Source: Burkholderia sp. Ax-1724 (GTDB lineage: Bacteria > Pseudomonadota > Gammaproteobacteria > Burkholderiales > Burkholderiaceae). Taken from it: a stretch of DNA of 64,000 bases. Below are positions 18,370 to 27,460 of the stretch, in pieces; within the stretch, counting starts at the first letter, position 1, and the number at the start of each line of letters is the position of its first letter. The notes below the pieces were generated by a model. The model worked only from the letters and a program-made list of their open reading frames with translations, did no database searches and was not told the origin of the DNA. The position numbers and the translations under genes were made by a program. The DNA is taken from positions 1-64,000 of the forward strand of contig NZ_VWWL01000030.1 in assembly GCF_011752995.1 (NCBI RefSeq), read 5' to 3'.

Positions 18370-18948
18370 AAGCAGCCCCGTGAGACGGCCACGCTGATCC
18401 AGCGGGGCGGGTGTCTCACACGGCGTTTTTAGTATGGGGTGGGGTGTCGCGGCGGGCTGCGCTCTTCATGCGCCCAGTCCGCGCCCCGCGTTGCCGCGCT
18501 CGACCGGCGGCGGAGCGCCGTGTCAACGGACTGTAAACCTGACCCCCGGTGCGGCGCGGAGTTCCGCTGCGTCGCAGCAAAGGCGCCCGATTATATTTCT
18601 TTCTGTGACAAAGCTGTTGGGAACGGTACGGCGCCATGCGGATTACCGCATCGGCGGCCCCTTATCGGCGACTCATCTTCGCCGTGCTCACGCGCCACGC
18701 GCGCCGTCGCTTACCCGAACCCCGCTGACGAAAAAAGGGGCAAGCACACCGAGTGGAGAATTAGCAACATTCTCGATCATCGGCGCTTCCTCTCATGGAC
18801 GGCCAGCCGCCGTCGTGTGACGATTTCCGGAACGCGCAGGTGAACGGAGCAGTCGGCAGAACTGCCCGGGGCATCGAGAACAAGCATCAATCAAGAACAA
18901 AGCGACCGGATCGAGTTGTCCTGTTACTCGAAGTGCAGGGAGATCATC
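18370..18948. promoter_or_regulatory. Intergenic region upstream of the porin gene
   Basis: This is 579 bases with no gene of convincing composition. It should hold the divergent promoters of the OpgC-domain gene and the porin, plus a long porin leader. The AT-rich stretch near 18590-18625 is a candidate promoter area. A GGGAGA ribosome-binding site precedes the porin ATG. Confidence 0.4.
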
Positions 18949-20127
18949 ATGAACAGGCAAGTGTTCGCGCTGGCTGTCTCCATTGCTGCGTCCGCCGCTT
19001 TCGTCGTGCCTGCGCGCGCGCAAACCAGCGTCACGCTCTATGGCGTGATCGACGAAGGCATCAACTACACCAACAATGCCGGCCGCGGCCATGTCTACGA
19101 ACTGGCGAGCGGGCTGGCGCAGGGCAGCCGCTGGGGCCTCAGGGGTTTCGAGGAACTGGGCGGCGGTCTCAAGGCAATCTTCCAGCTTGAAAACGGCTTC
19201 GACCTGAATTCCGGACGGCTCGAACAGGGCGGCCGCCTGTTCGGCCGCCAGGCGTTCGTCGGCCTGAGTTCGGTGCCGTACGGCACGTTGACGTTCGGCC
19301 GTCAGTACGATTCGGTCGTCGACTATCTGGCGCAGACCACGGCCAACGGCAGCTGGGCCGGCGAGCTGTTCTCGCACCCGTACGACAACGACAACACCGA
19401 CAACACGTTCCGCCTCGACAACACGGTCAAGTACACGAGCCCGTCGATTGGCGGCTTCCAGTTCGGCGGCACCTACAGCTTCAGCAACGACACCGGCTTC
19501 GCGAACAATCGCGCCTACAGTTTCGGCGGGCAGTACGCGTATGGCGGCCTGCTCGTCGCGGCGGCGTATCTGCAGGCCGACAACCCGGGCAACGGCTCGA
19601 ACGGCGCGATCACCGCCAACGACGCCGGTTTCGTCGCGACGCGCATGCGCGTGTTCGGCGGCGGCATGACCTATACGTTCGGCCCGGCGACGGCTGGCTT
19701 CGTCTACAGCAACTCGAACTATCTCGATCCGACCGGCAATGGCTATCTCGGCATCGCGCCGCTCGTGCCGCTGGTTCCCGTGACGCCGCCGGGCGTGCTG
19801 CTGAACTCGCTCAAGTATCAGAACTTCGAGGTGAACGGCAAGTATCAGATTTCGCCGATGCTGTTCGTCGGCGCGCAGTACGTCTACACGATGGAAACCT
19901 ACGACGCGTCGAACGGCGGCGTGAAGCCGCGCATCCATACGTTCGGGCTGATGGCGGATTACAACCTGTCCAAGCGCACTGACGTTTATCTGCAGGGCGA
20001 GTATCAGCAACTGACGGGCGACTCCACGCTGTCGATTCTCGACTACGCGTTTATTCCGGGCACGCAGTCGCCCTCGTCGACGTCGAAGCAGGTCGTCGTG
20101 CGCGCGGCTATCCGGCATAAGTTCTAG
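18949..20127 (+). CDS. Gram-negative porin (OmpC/Omp32-like)
   Basis: This 392-residue trimeric-type outer-membrane porin has a signal peptide (about 1-24, ending ARA-Q), then the standard opening TSVTLYGVIDEGINYTNN of beta-proteobacterial porins. GSRWGLRGFEELGGGLKAIFQLE follows, then alternating beta strands, and the chain ends in RHKF with the terminal Phe needed for BAM assembly. It allows passive uptake of small polar solutes. The start has a GGGAGATC site 6 bases upstream, and a strong intrinsic terminator follows. Confidence 0.95.
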   Translation: MNRQVFALAVSIAASAAFVVPARAQTSVTLYGVIDEGINYTNNAGRGHVYELASGLAQGSRWGLRGFEELGGGLKAIFQLENGFDLNSGRLEQGGRLFGRQAFVGLSSVPYGTLTFGRQYDSVVDYLAQTTANGSWAGELFSHPYDNDNTDNTFRLDNTVKYTSPSIGGFQFGGTYSFSNDTGFANNRAYSFGGQYAYGGLLVAAAYLQADNPGNGSNGAITANDAGFVATRMRVFGGGMTYTFGPATAGFVYSNSNYLDPTGNGYLGIAPLVPLVPVTPPGVLLNSLKYQNFEVNGKYQISPMLFVGAQYVYTMETYDASNGGVKPRIHTFGLMADYNLSKRTDVYLQGEYQQLTGDSTLSILDYAFIPGTQSPSSTSKQVVVRAAIRHKF

Positions 20128-20183
20128 CGTTTTCACGCTGCGCGTTATTGGTTGGTGTAACGCGGTTTTTTCTTCTGCCTTTT

Positions 20184-20224
20184 CCGCCAGGGCGCGAGGT
20201 TGCCGGAGCCTGGCGGTTTTGTTT
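20184..20224 (+). terminator. Rho-independent terminator of the porin gene
   Basis: A perfect 8-bp stem, CCGCCAGG (20184-20191) pairing with CCTGGCGG (20209-20216), is followed by TTTTGTTT. It lies 57 bases after the porin stop codon. Confidence 0.8.
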
Positions 20225-20816
20225 GCGGCGAGCAGGCGCAGCGAAATCTCTATTTCTGTCTTGTCTTTATCTCCTTATTCCTTATTTCTATCCCTGGACC
20301 GGGCGTGGGTCCGCTCTTTTAACGGCGCGTATTCCACCCCGGTCCGCAGCCGCGATGCCCGGCAATTCAAGTTCCGGGCATGCCTGCCGATATGACAAAT
20401 GTTAAATAAACGCGAATCGTTCACCGGACGGCGGCGTTTCCGCTTCCAGCCGCGTCGGCTATCCGCTTCCGCCGAATCGGTAGGCCATGGGCGGGAATCC
20501 GGCTGGTAACGGTTGTATCAGAGTGTTCGAAGCGGGGCGTTTTCGTTAAAAGTCACTTTACAATTTCGCCGGAATTTTGATCGGCAATCCGGTCCCGATC
20601 CGATCTGTTTCGCTGGAGTTGCGCGGTTTTGATGTCTGGAGTCCGGACATGACCGGCCTTCGGCAGCGATTGGAACGGGCCGGCCGGGCATGGGATGAAC
20701 GCCGTACGAGGCGGTCTCGCCGTGCCGCAGATGAGGCCGCGCGGCACGAGATCGCGCGCAGCGCTGCGGCATGGCGACATCCGGTCCGTCCATGAACAAG
20801 GCAGGAGTCGAACAGG
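20225..20816. other. Gene-free spacer before LysM/M23 gene
   Basis: No gene is supported in these 590 bases. Short frames on both strands lack a ribosome-binding site and have Arg-rich shadow composition. The AT-rich patch at about 20390-20420 may contain a promoter for the lipoprotein gene. Confidence 0.4.
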
Positions 20817-21782
20817 ATGAAAAAACGTTTCGACAGAACGAGACTGGCCAGTCTCGCCGGCGTGTGGGTTGCGCTGGCAGTCAGCGGTTGTGCGAACGTC
20901 GGGCAGCAGAACGCGCAGAACGGCGCGGCGTCGGGTGCGACGGCCGCCTCCGGCGTGCCGGCGGCGAATACGGCGGTAACGGGCGTGGCGGCCGATGGCG
21001 CGGCGTCTGCGGCGCTGACCATCGACGCCAACCAGAGCACGTCGCTGAAAAAAGCGCCGCCGCTCGTTTATCGCGTCAAGCATGGCGACACGCTCGCGCG
21101 CATCGCGCAGCATCATCATGTGAGCGTCAGGCAGTTGCAGGCGTGGAATGGCATGAAGCCGTCGTCGCGGTTGAGGCCGGGGCAGGTGCTGCATGTCGCG
21201 TCGCCGGAAACGGTGGGGGCGGTGAAGCAGGCTAATGCGGCGGCTGCGAGGTCCGCGGCGGGTGTGGCGTCGGCGGGGGCGGCGCTGCCGCAAACGTCGG
21301 CGCAGGCTTCGGCGCCAGCCTCTGCTCAGGCGCTAGCGCAGTCCGCAGCGCCGGTTCCCGATGCCGCCGAGGTCCGCGAAGTCACGCAGGAGACGCGCCG
21401 GCACGCGAGCAGCGTGACGCTCGCATGGCCTGCGTCGGGCAGCGTCGTCGAAGCGTTCCAGCCGGGCGAAACGCGCGGTATCGAAATCGGCGGCAAGCCC
21501 GGCGACCCGGTGCGCGCTGCCGCCGACGGCAAGGTCATGTATGCGGGCACGGGACTGAACGGCTACGGCAGTCTCATCATCGTGCAGCACAACAAGGACT
21601 TTCTGACGGCGTACTCGCATAACCGCAAGCTGCTGGTCAAGATGGGCGACGTCGTGCGCAAGGGACAGCAGATTGCCGAAATGGGCGACGAAAGCAACTC
21701 GCGGGTGTCGGTGGGTTTCGAGGTGCGCCACGACGGCAAGCCGGTCGATCCGTTGCCGTATCTGCCGCAGGCGCGCGGTTAG
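20817..21782 (+). CDS. LysM-M23 (LytM) lipoprotein, NlpD-like with degenerate zinc site
   Basis: This 321-residue protein has a lipoprotein signal with lipobox VSGC (Cys about 24). A low-complexity Ala/Gly/Gln linker follows, then a LysM peptidoglycan-binding motif (YRVKHGDTLARIAQHHHVSV, about 82-125), another Ala/Gln-rich linker and a LytM domain (about 200-315). The usual H-x3-D and H-x-H metal ligands appear replaced (RGIEIGG and VGFEVR), as in E. coli NlpD and EnvC, which activate amidases rather than cut the wall. The likely role is control of septal peptidoglycan splitting at the outer-membrane face. AGGATG places the start. Confidence 0.88.
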   Translation: MKKRFDRTRLASLAGVWVALAVSGCANVGQQNAQNGAASGATAASGVPAANTAVTGVAADGAASAALTIDANQSTSLKKAPPLVYRVKHGDTLARIAQHHHVSVRQLQAWNGMKPSSRLRPGQVLHVASPETVGAVKQANAAAARSAAGVASAGAALPQTSAQASAPASAQALAQSAAPVPDAAEVREVTQETRRHASSVTLAWPASGSVVEAFQPGETRGIEIGGKPGDPVRAAADGKVMYAGTGLNGYGSLIIVQHNKDFLTAYSHNRKLLVKMGDVVRKGQQIAEMGDESNSRVSVGFEVRHDGKPVDPLPYLPQARG

Positions 21783-21803
21783 CGTCGAGTCTGTTGTTGT
21801 ATC

Positions 21804-21834
21804 GGCTTTCGCTATGCCAGACATGGCGAAAGCC
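21804..21834 (+). terminator. Strong hairpin after LysM/M23 gene, probable terminator
   Basis: A 13-bp stem (one G-T pair) with a 5-base loop starts at GGCTTTCGC and ends at GCGAAAGCC, 22 bases after the stop codon. The U-tract is weak (TGTT), so termination may be partial or Rho-assisted. Confidence 0.55.
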
Positions 21835-22327
21835 TGTTAGCCGCTCGCCGCAACCGGCTTCGAACGCTTCCCGCAAAAGCTCACCCTGGTTTTAGTCAGC
21901 AAAGCCAGGTAATTTCCTTGCACGGCGCAGGCACGAAAGCGTTTGATCGAGCGAACCGTGGTGGCGCGCGCCCGCATTCTTGCGAATCGAACGAGGAATG
22001 CCTTCGAGCAAGGTGTATTTGTGCCGGAGATAGAAGGCAATCCAGGCTATTCGCCACCCAGACATCATTCGCGTGCAACCGTCATGCGGCGAATGAAACA
22101 CGTATTCACGACCCGACGCCGCTCCTGCAACGGTGAGGAAATACAGGAGCCGGCCGTGCGTTCGTCATCAGGTCATTCGCGATCACGCACCATCGCGCGA
22201 ATCGACAGGTGAAGCAACGGGCAAAGCAACGCGCCGATCAAACCCGTCAAACGCGTGCCTCAAACACACGACTCCCGTCCGATACGCTGCCGGGAACAAC
22301 CCGGCAATCACACGGCCGCAGCCGCAC
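21835..22327. other. Gene-free spacer
   Basis: About 490 bases of lower GC than their surroundings hold several short frames on both strands. None has a convincing ribosome-binding site or recognisable family features. Confidence 0.4.
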
Positions 22328-22726
22328 CTACTTCGCCTGCACGCCGCGCAGCAATTGCGCCACCTGGCCGTGGTAATGCAGGATCGCCGGATCGGCCTGC
22401 AACAACGGCAGATAACGCGGCAGAAACGCATTGTTCGGCTGATCGGGCGAGAACAGGCCGACCAGGGCTTCCGCGGCCGCAAGGCGGTCGCCCGCATCGG
22501 CTTCCTCGTCGTCGAGAATTTCGTCGACGCTCGCGATCACCGTCGAAAGCGGCGTGAGCCAGCGAAACCCCGAGCCGTTGATGAGCACCTGCAGAAACGC
22601 CGCCGGCGTCACCGGGCCGAATTCTTTTTCGTACGCCGCGCGCTCGTGATCGAGAATCGCCTTGTGCAGCGCAAGCAGCGGCTTGCGAATGTCCGCGAGG
22701 AATTGAGTGCATTGCGGGTCGTTCAT
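22328..22726 (-). CDS. Conserved hypothetical protein (132 aa)
   Basis: I do not recognise a family. The protein is largely alpha-helical and soluble, with no signal peptide. It has LHKAILDHERAAYEKEFGPV near residue 25, a GSGFRWLTPLSTVIASVDEI helix and a C-terminal helix ending QLLRGVQAK. The start at 22726 was preferred over upstream in-frame codons because GAAGGAG lies 8 bases upstream and the upstream extension is translated tandem repeat. It is monocistronic. Confidence 0.75.
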   Translation of the reverse strand: MNDPQCTQFLADIRKPLLALHKAILDHERAAYEKEFGPVTPAAFLQVLINGSGFRWLTPLSTVIASVDEILDDEEADAGDRLAAAEALVGLFSPDQPNNAFLPRYLPLLQADPAILHYHGQVAQLLRGVQAK

Positions 22727-22890
22727 CGGCGGCTCCTTCGGATCGGTTGGCTCGACGCAATAGCGCGTCGCAATACGCATCACGGGCGGCGTCACGATAC
22801 CGCGCGCCGCTTCCCGCTCTAACGCTAGCAGGTAGATGCGTCGATGGTAACGCATTGATTGCATCCCGTTGCCGGGCGTGGGTCCGTGCA

Positions 22891-22962
22891 TCGGCATGGG
22901 CTTCGAGACAGGCATCGGGACAAGCATCGGCATGGGCTTCGATATAGGCATCGGGACATGTA
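22891..22962. repeat. Tandem repeat, two 36-bp units
   Basis: Two adjacent 36-base units (22891-22926 and 22927-22962) both begin TCGGCATGGGCTTCGA and contain GGCATCGGGACA. They differ at only a few positions, and partial units flank them. The repeat lies upstream of the 132-aa hypothetical gene. Confidence 0.85.
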
Positions 22963-23181
22963 TCGCAGCCTATATCGAGATACGTCTCGGAATTGATGCG
23001 CGATACTTGCGCACGAGGCGCGCTGCACACCTGCGAAGCAAACTTCGTTTCTCACGACTACAATCAGCCGGACTGTTAGCGGCACATGCTTCATCAGGAC
23101 CGACCAGCATCGCGTGATTAGCCCGGCGTGTCGAACAAACGCGGCGAGTCTTTGCGTTCCGATGCGGTGCCGCTGTCTAAA

Positions 23182-23220
23182 CAGTATGAATAAGCAGCCT
23201 GAATAAACAGCCTGAATCCC
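23182..23220 (+). promoter_or_regulatory. Three 13-bp direct repeats in the molybdenum hydroxylase promoter
   Basis: Three consecutive 13-mers read CAGTATGAATAAG, CAGCCTGAATAAA and CAGCCTGAATCCC. They end 27 bases before the first ATG of the operon and just ahead of a TATAAA (23225-23230) that could be a -10 element. This spacing suggests an operator or activator array overlapping the -35 region. Confidence 0.5.
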
Positions 23221-23247
23221 ACACTATAAATTCCACCGGAGCCGCGC

Positions 23248-23703
23248 ATGACAACGTTCAATATCAACGGCCAAACCCATACCGTCGACGCACCCCCCGA
23301 CATGCCCCTGCTGTGGGTCTTGCGCGATCTCGTCGGCCTGACCGGCACCAAGTTCGGTTGCGGCATCGCTCAATGCGGCGCATGCACCGTGCATCTCGAC
23401 GGCGTCGCGGTGCGCTCGTGCGTGTTCCCGGCGGCCGCCGTCGGCGAGCGCAAGGTCGTCACGATCGAAGCGGTCGGCGCCACGCCGGCAGGACAGAAAG
23501 TGCAGGAGGCCTGGCGCGAACTCGACGTCGTGCAATGCGGCTACTGTCAGTCGGGGCAGGTGATGTCGGCCGCCTCGCTGCTCGCGAGCAATCCCAACCC
23601 GAGCGACGCCGACATCGACGCCGCGATGGCCGGCAACATCTGCCGCTGCGGGACCTACAACCGCATCCGCGCGGCGATCAAGCATGCCGCGAAGGGAGCC
23701 TGA
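23248..23703 (+). CDS. 2Fe-2S subunit of a molybdenum hydroxylase (IorA/aldehyde dehydrogenase type)
   Basis: This 151-residue protein has two 2Fe-2S domains. The plant-type N-terminal one has CGIAQCGAC and a later Cys (about 41-62). The all-helical C-terminal one has CGYCQSGQ and CRCGTY (about 99-137). It shuttles electrons from the molybdenum cofactor of the next gene product to the cytochrome encoded third. Operon order small subunit, large subunit, cytochrome c is that of isoquinoline 1-oxidoreductase-like and membrane aldehyde dehydrogenase systems. Confidence 0.93.
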   Translation: MTTFNINGQTHTVDAPPDMPLLWVLRDLVGLTGTKFGCGIAQCGACTVHLDGVAVRSCVFPAAAVGERKVVTIEAVGATPAGQKVQEAWRELDVVQCGYCQSGQVMSAASLLASNPNPSDADIDAAMAGNICRCGTYNRIRAAIKHAAKGA

Positions 23704-23704
23704 C

Positions 23705-25957
23705 ATGTCCCAGGGATTGCTCGATGCACAGAACGGCGCGCAGCCGTCGAACGACGATACGCAGCCCGCGCGCGGCATCTCGCGGCGCAGCTTCCTCAAA
23801 TTCGGCGTGACGGTCGGCGCCGCGGCCGGCGGCGGTCTGCTACTCGGCTTCAGCATGCCGGCTTCGAGCCAGGATCAGAAGACCGGCAGGAGCGTGATCG
23901 GCGGCGACGCGAACGAGGCGCCGCAAAGCGGCGTGTTCGCGCCGAACGCGTTCATCCAGATCGACACCGCGGGCAAGGTCACGCTCGTGATGCCGAAGGT
24001 CGAGATGGGCCAGGGCGTCTATACGTCGATTCCGATGCTGATCGCCGAAGAACTCGAAGTGCCGCTCGACGCGGTCACGCTCGATCACGCGCCGCCCAAC
24101 GAAAAGCTCTTCGGCGACCCGCTGCTCGGCGGCCAGCTCACGGGCGGCTCCACGTCGATCCGTTTCGCGTGGGAGCCGATGCGCCGCGCGGGCGCGACCG
24201 CGCGCGTGATGCTCGTCAACGCGGCCGCGCGGCAATGGCAGGTCGATCCGGCCAGTTGCCACGCGCAGGCGGGCCATGTGATTCACGCGGCCAGCAAGCG
24301 CAGCGCGAGCTATGGTCAGCTTGCGCAGGCCGCGTCCGCGCTGCCGGTTCCGCAGAACGTGCCGCTCAAGGAGCCGAAGGATTTCAGGCTGATCGGCACG
24401 CCCGCGAAGCGGCTCGATTCGCCCGAGAAAGTGGACGGCACCGCGCTGTTCGGGCTCGACGTGCGCCTGCCCGGCATGGTCTACGCGGCGATCGCGAATT
24501 GCCCGGTGTTCGGCGGCACGCTCGCGAGCGTTGACGATACGCATGCGAAGACGATCCCCGGCGTGCGCGAGATCATCAAGGTTGACAACGCGGTGGCGGT
24601 GATCGGCGACCACACATGGGCTGCCAAGCGCGGCGTGCAGGCGCTCGACATCAAGTGGAACGAGGGCGCGGGCGCACAGGTGTCGATGAAGACGATCGTC
24701 GACGATCTCGCGGCGGCCTCGCAACGCAGCGGCGCGGTCGCGCGCAAGGACGGCGACGTGGGCCGCGCGTTCGGCGATGCGAAGTCGCGCGTCGATGCGG
24801 TCTACCAGCAGCCGTTTCTCGCGCACGCGACGATGGAGCCGGTCAACTGCACGGTCCACGTGCGCGCCGATGCGTGCGAAATCTGGCTCGGCTCGCAGGT
24901 GCCGACGCGCGTCGTCGATGCGGCGGTGGCCGTCACCGGTTTGCCCGCCGACAGGATCATCGTGCACAACCATCTGATCGGCGGCGGCTTCGGCCGGCGG
25001 CTCGAAACCGATATGGTCACGCAGGCGGTCAAGGTCGCCAAACAGGTGTCGGCGCCCGTGAAGGTGCTGTGGACGCGCGAGGAAGACATCCAGCACGACA
25101 TGTACCGGCCGTACTACTACGACACGATCTCGGCCGGGCTCGACGCGAACGGCAAGCCGGTCGCGTGGCAGCATCGCATTGCCGGCTCGTCGATCATGGC
25201 GCGCTTCGCGCCGCCCGCGTTCAGGAACGGGCTCGATCCCGACGCGGTGGAAGTTGCCGCCGATCTGCCGTACGACCTGCCGAACCAGCTCGTCGATTAC
25301 GTGCGCGAGGAACCGCAAGCGGTGCCCACTGCGTTCTGGCGCGGCGTCGGGCCGACGCGCGGCACGTTCGTGGTGGAGAGCTTCATCGACGAACTCGCCG
25401 CGCACGCGAAGATCGATCCGGTGCAGTACCGGCGCAGCCTGCTCGGCAAATCGCCGCGCGCGCTGAACGTGCTCAATACCGCCGCGCAGGCCGCGAACTG
25501 GGGCAGCGCGCTGCCGCAAGGGCAGGGGCGCGGCGTCTCGGTCATGCATGCGTTCGGCAGCTTCTTCTCGATCGTCGTCGACGTCGCCGTCGACCAGGGC
25601 GAGGTGTCCGTCAAGCGCATCACGTGTGCGGTCGATTGCGGCATGGTCGTCAATCCGAACACGATCGAGGCGCAGGTGCAGGGTGGCATCATCTTCGGCA
25701 TCACGGCGGCGCTTTATAGCGAGATCACGATCAAGGACGGCCGCGTCGAGCAGAACAACTTCACCGACTACCGGATGCTGCGCATCAACGAGACACCGCC
25801 AATCGACGTGCATATCGTGAAGAGCGGCGAGGCGCCCGGCGGCATCGGCGAGCCGGGCACGGCGGCGCTCGCGCCCGCGCTGGCCAATGCGATCTACGCG
25901 GCCACCGGCAAGCGGCTGCGGCAGTTGCCGGTGGGCCGTCAACTGCAAAGCGCGTGA
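23705..25957 (+). CDS. Molybdopterin-binding subunit of a periplasmic aldehyde/isoquinoline oxidoreductase
   Basis: This 750-residue xanthine oxidase-family large subunit has a Tat signal (SRRSFLKFGVTVGAAAGGG, about 26-45), so the folded complex should be exported. GQGVYTSIPMLIAEEL, GGGFGRRLE and the C-terminal GEPGTAALAPALANAI are family landmarks; the last contains the catalytic Glu region. It oxidises an aldehyde or an N-heterocycle by hydroxylation with water; the substrate cannot be read from the sequence. The start is one base after the small-subunit stop codon. Confidence 0.92.
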   Translation: MSQGLLDAQNGAQPSNDDTQPARGISRRSFLKFGVTVGAAAGGGLLLGFSMPASSQDQKTGRSVIGGDANEAPQSGVFAPNAFIQIDTAGKVTLVMPKVEMGQGVYTSIPMLIAEELEVPLDAVTLDHAPPNEKLFGDPLLGGQLTGGSTSIRFAWEPMRRAGATARVMLVNAAARQWQVDPASCHAQAGHVIHAASKRSASYGQLAQAASALPVPQNVPLKEPKDFRLIGTPAKRLDSPEKVDGTALFGLDVRLPGMVYAAIANCPVFGGTLASVDDTHAKTIPGVREIIKVDNAVAVIGDHTWAAKRGVQALDIKWNEGAGAQVSMKTIVDDLAAASQRSGAVARKDGDVGRAFGDAKSRVDAVYQQPFLAHATMEPVNCTVHVRADACEIWLGSQVPTRVVDAAVAVTGLPADRIIVHNHLIGGGFGRRLETDMVTQAVKVAKQVSAPVKVLWTREEDIQHDMYRPYYYDTISAGLDANGKPVAWQHRIAGSSIMARFAPPAFRNGLDPDAVEVAADLPYDLPNQLVDYVREEPQAVPTAFWRGVGPTRGTFVVESFIDELAAHAKIDPVQYRRSLLGKSPRALNVLNTAAQAANWGSALPQGQGRGVSVMHAFGSFFSIVVDVAVDQGEVSVKRITCAVDCGMVVNPNTIEAQVQGGIIFGITAALYSEITIKDGRVEQNNFTDYRMLRINETPPIDVHIVKSGEAPGGIGEPGTAALAPALANAIYAATGKRLRQLPVGRQLQSA

Positions 25958-25973
25958 CGCCAAGGAGCCCGAC

Positions 25974-27293
25974 ATGAAAATCACTTTGAAGGGTCTTGGC
26001 GCGGCGTTGTGCGTCGCGTTGCCGTTGCTCGCGCAGGTGCCGGCCAATGCGGCAACGGCGGCGGTAACGTCAATGGCAGCTACGTCATCGGCCGATCAGG
26101 CGCTCGTGCAGCGCGGCGCCTATCTCGCGCAGCTCGGCGATTGCGCGGCCTGCCACACGGCGCCGAAGGGCAAGCCGTTCGCGGGCGGTCTGCCGATGAA
26201 CACGCCGATGGGCCGCATCTACACCACCAACATCACGCCCGACGCGCAGACCGGCATCGGTGGCTACACGGAAGGCGACTTCGTGCGGGCGCTGCGCGAA
26301 GGCGTCGCGCAGGACGGCCACAACCTGTATCCGGCGATGCCGTATCCGTCCTATGCGAAGGTCAACGACGACGACGCGAAGGCGCTTTACGCGTTCTTCA
26401 TGCACGGCGTCGCACCGGTGCAACAGGCGAACCGGGAGCCAGACATCAAGTGGCCGTTGAACATGCGCTGGCCGCTGAAGCTCTGGAACATGGTGTTTCT
26501 GGAAAAGAGCGCCTATCGCGACAAGCCGGGCAAGGACGTAGCGTGGAATCGCGGCGCGTATCTCGTGCAGGGGCTCGGGCATTGCGGCTCCTGCCATACG
26601 CCGCGCGGCGTCGCGTTCCAGGAGAGCGCGCTCGACGAAAGCGGCAGCGGCTTCCTGAGCGGCGCGCTGCTCGACGGCTGGTTCGCGTCGAACCTGACCG
26701 GCGAGCACAACGAGGGGCTCGGGCGCTGGAGCGACGAGGATCTGCGCACCTTTCTGAAGACCGGTGCGAATCGCCATGCGACGGCGTTCGGCGCGATGAC
26801 GAGCGTAATCAACAACAGCACGCAAGGCATGACCGACACCGATATCGCGGCGGTTTCGACGTATCTGAAGTCGTTGCCGCCGGCGGGCGGCAGCGGCGCG
26901 CCGCTTTATACGTACGATGCCCAAGCGACCAAAGTATCGCTCGATCGTCCCGCCAACGATGCCGGCGCGCGCGTCTATACGGCATATTGCATGCACTGCC
27001 ACGGCGTCGACGGACAGGGCTTCGCGCCGATGCTCGCGCCGCTCGCGGGCAATCCGAACGTGCTCGCGAAGGACGCGTCGTCGCTCATCAACGTAACGTT
27101 GAACGGTACCGGCGATCTGGTGATCGACGGCGTGCCGTCGCCGTTCCCGATGCCCAGTTTCGCGGCGGTGCTGAACGACCAGCAGATCGCCGACGTCCTG
27201 AGCTTCGTGCGCGCGGGCTGGAACAACGGCGCACCGGCGGTGGGCGCGGCCGAGGTCGCGAAGCTGCGCAAGTCGACGCAGGCGGCGCGCTGA
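25974..27293 (+). CDS. Triheme c-type cytochrome partner of the oxidoreductase
   Basis: This 439-residue secreted protein has a signal peptide (about 1-27) and three CxxCH haem sites: CAACH (57-61), CGSCH in the middle and CMHCH in the C-terminal third. Each lies in its own cytochrome c domain. It matches the cytochrome subunits of periplasmic alcohol and aldehyde dehydrogenases, which pass electrons to the ubiquinone pool or terminal oxidase. It lies 16 bases downstream of the molybdopterin subunit with an AAGGAG site, completing a three-gene operon. Confidence 0.93.
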   Translation: MKITLKGLGAALCVALPLLAQVPANAATAAVTSMAATSSADQALVQRGAYLAQLGDCAACHTAPKGKPFAGGLPMNTPMGRIYTTNITPDAQTGIGGYTEGDFVRALREGVAQDGHNLYPAMPYPSYAKVNDDDAKALYAFFMHGVAPVQQANREPDIKWPLNMRWPLKLWNMVFLEKSAYRDKPGKDVAWNRGAYLVQGLGHCGSCHTPRGVAFQESALDESGSGFLSGALLDGWFASNLTGEHNEGLGRWSDEDLRTFLKTGANRHATAFGAMTSVINNSTQGMTDTDIAAVSTYLKSLPPAGGSGAPLYTYDAQATKVSLDRPANDAGARVYTAYCMHCHGVDGQGFAPMLAPLAGNPNVLAKDASSLINVTLNGTGDLVIDGVPSPFPMPSFAAVLNDQQIADVLSFVRAGWNNGAPAVGAAEVAKLRKSTQAAR

Positions 27294-27460
27294 TCGCCAG
27301 AGTGAGGGACGTGGCGGTCAGGTGAGGCGGGCCGCTTCACATGCCGCCCGCTCCCGACTCATGGCGCGCGTGGCGCCGCTGGCGCACTCGACGGGCGCAA
27401 CGTGCCTGATGCACCGCACGGTGCACCCCGCAGCGCACGCCACGGCGCACCCCGCACCGA

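Noticed and set aside
20518..20799. Minus-strand 93-codon frame upstream of the LysM/M23 gene
   Set aside because: No ribosome-binding site and composition typical of shadow frames.
22891..22962. CRISPR array
   Set aside because: Only two adjacent units with no spacers and no cas genes; simple tandem repeat.
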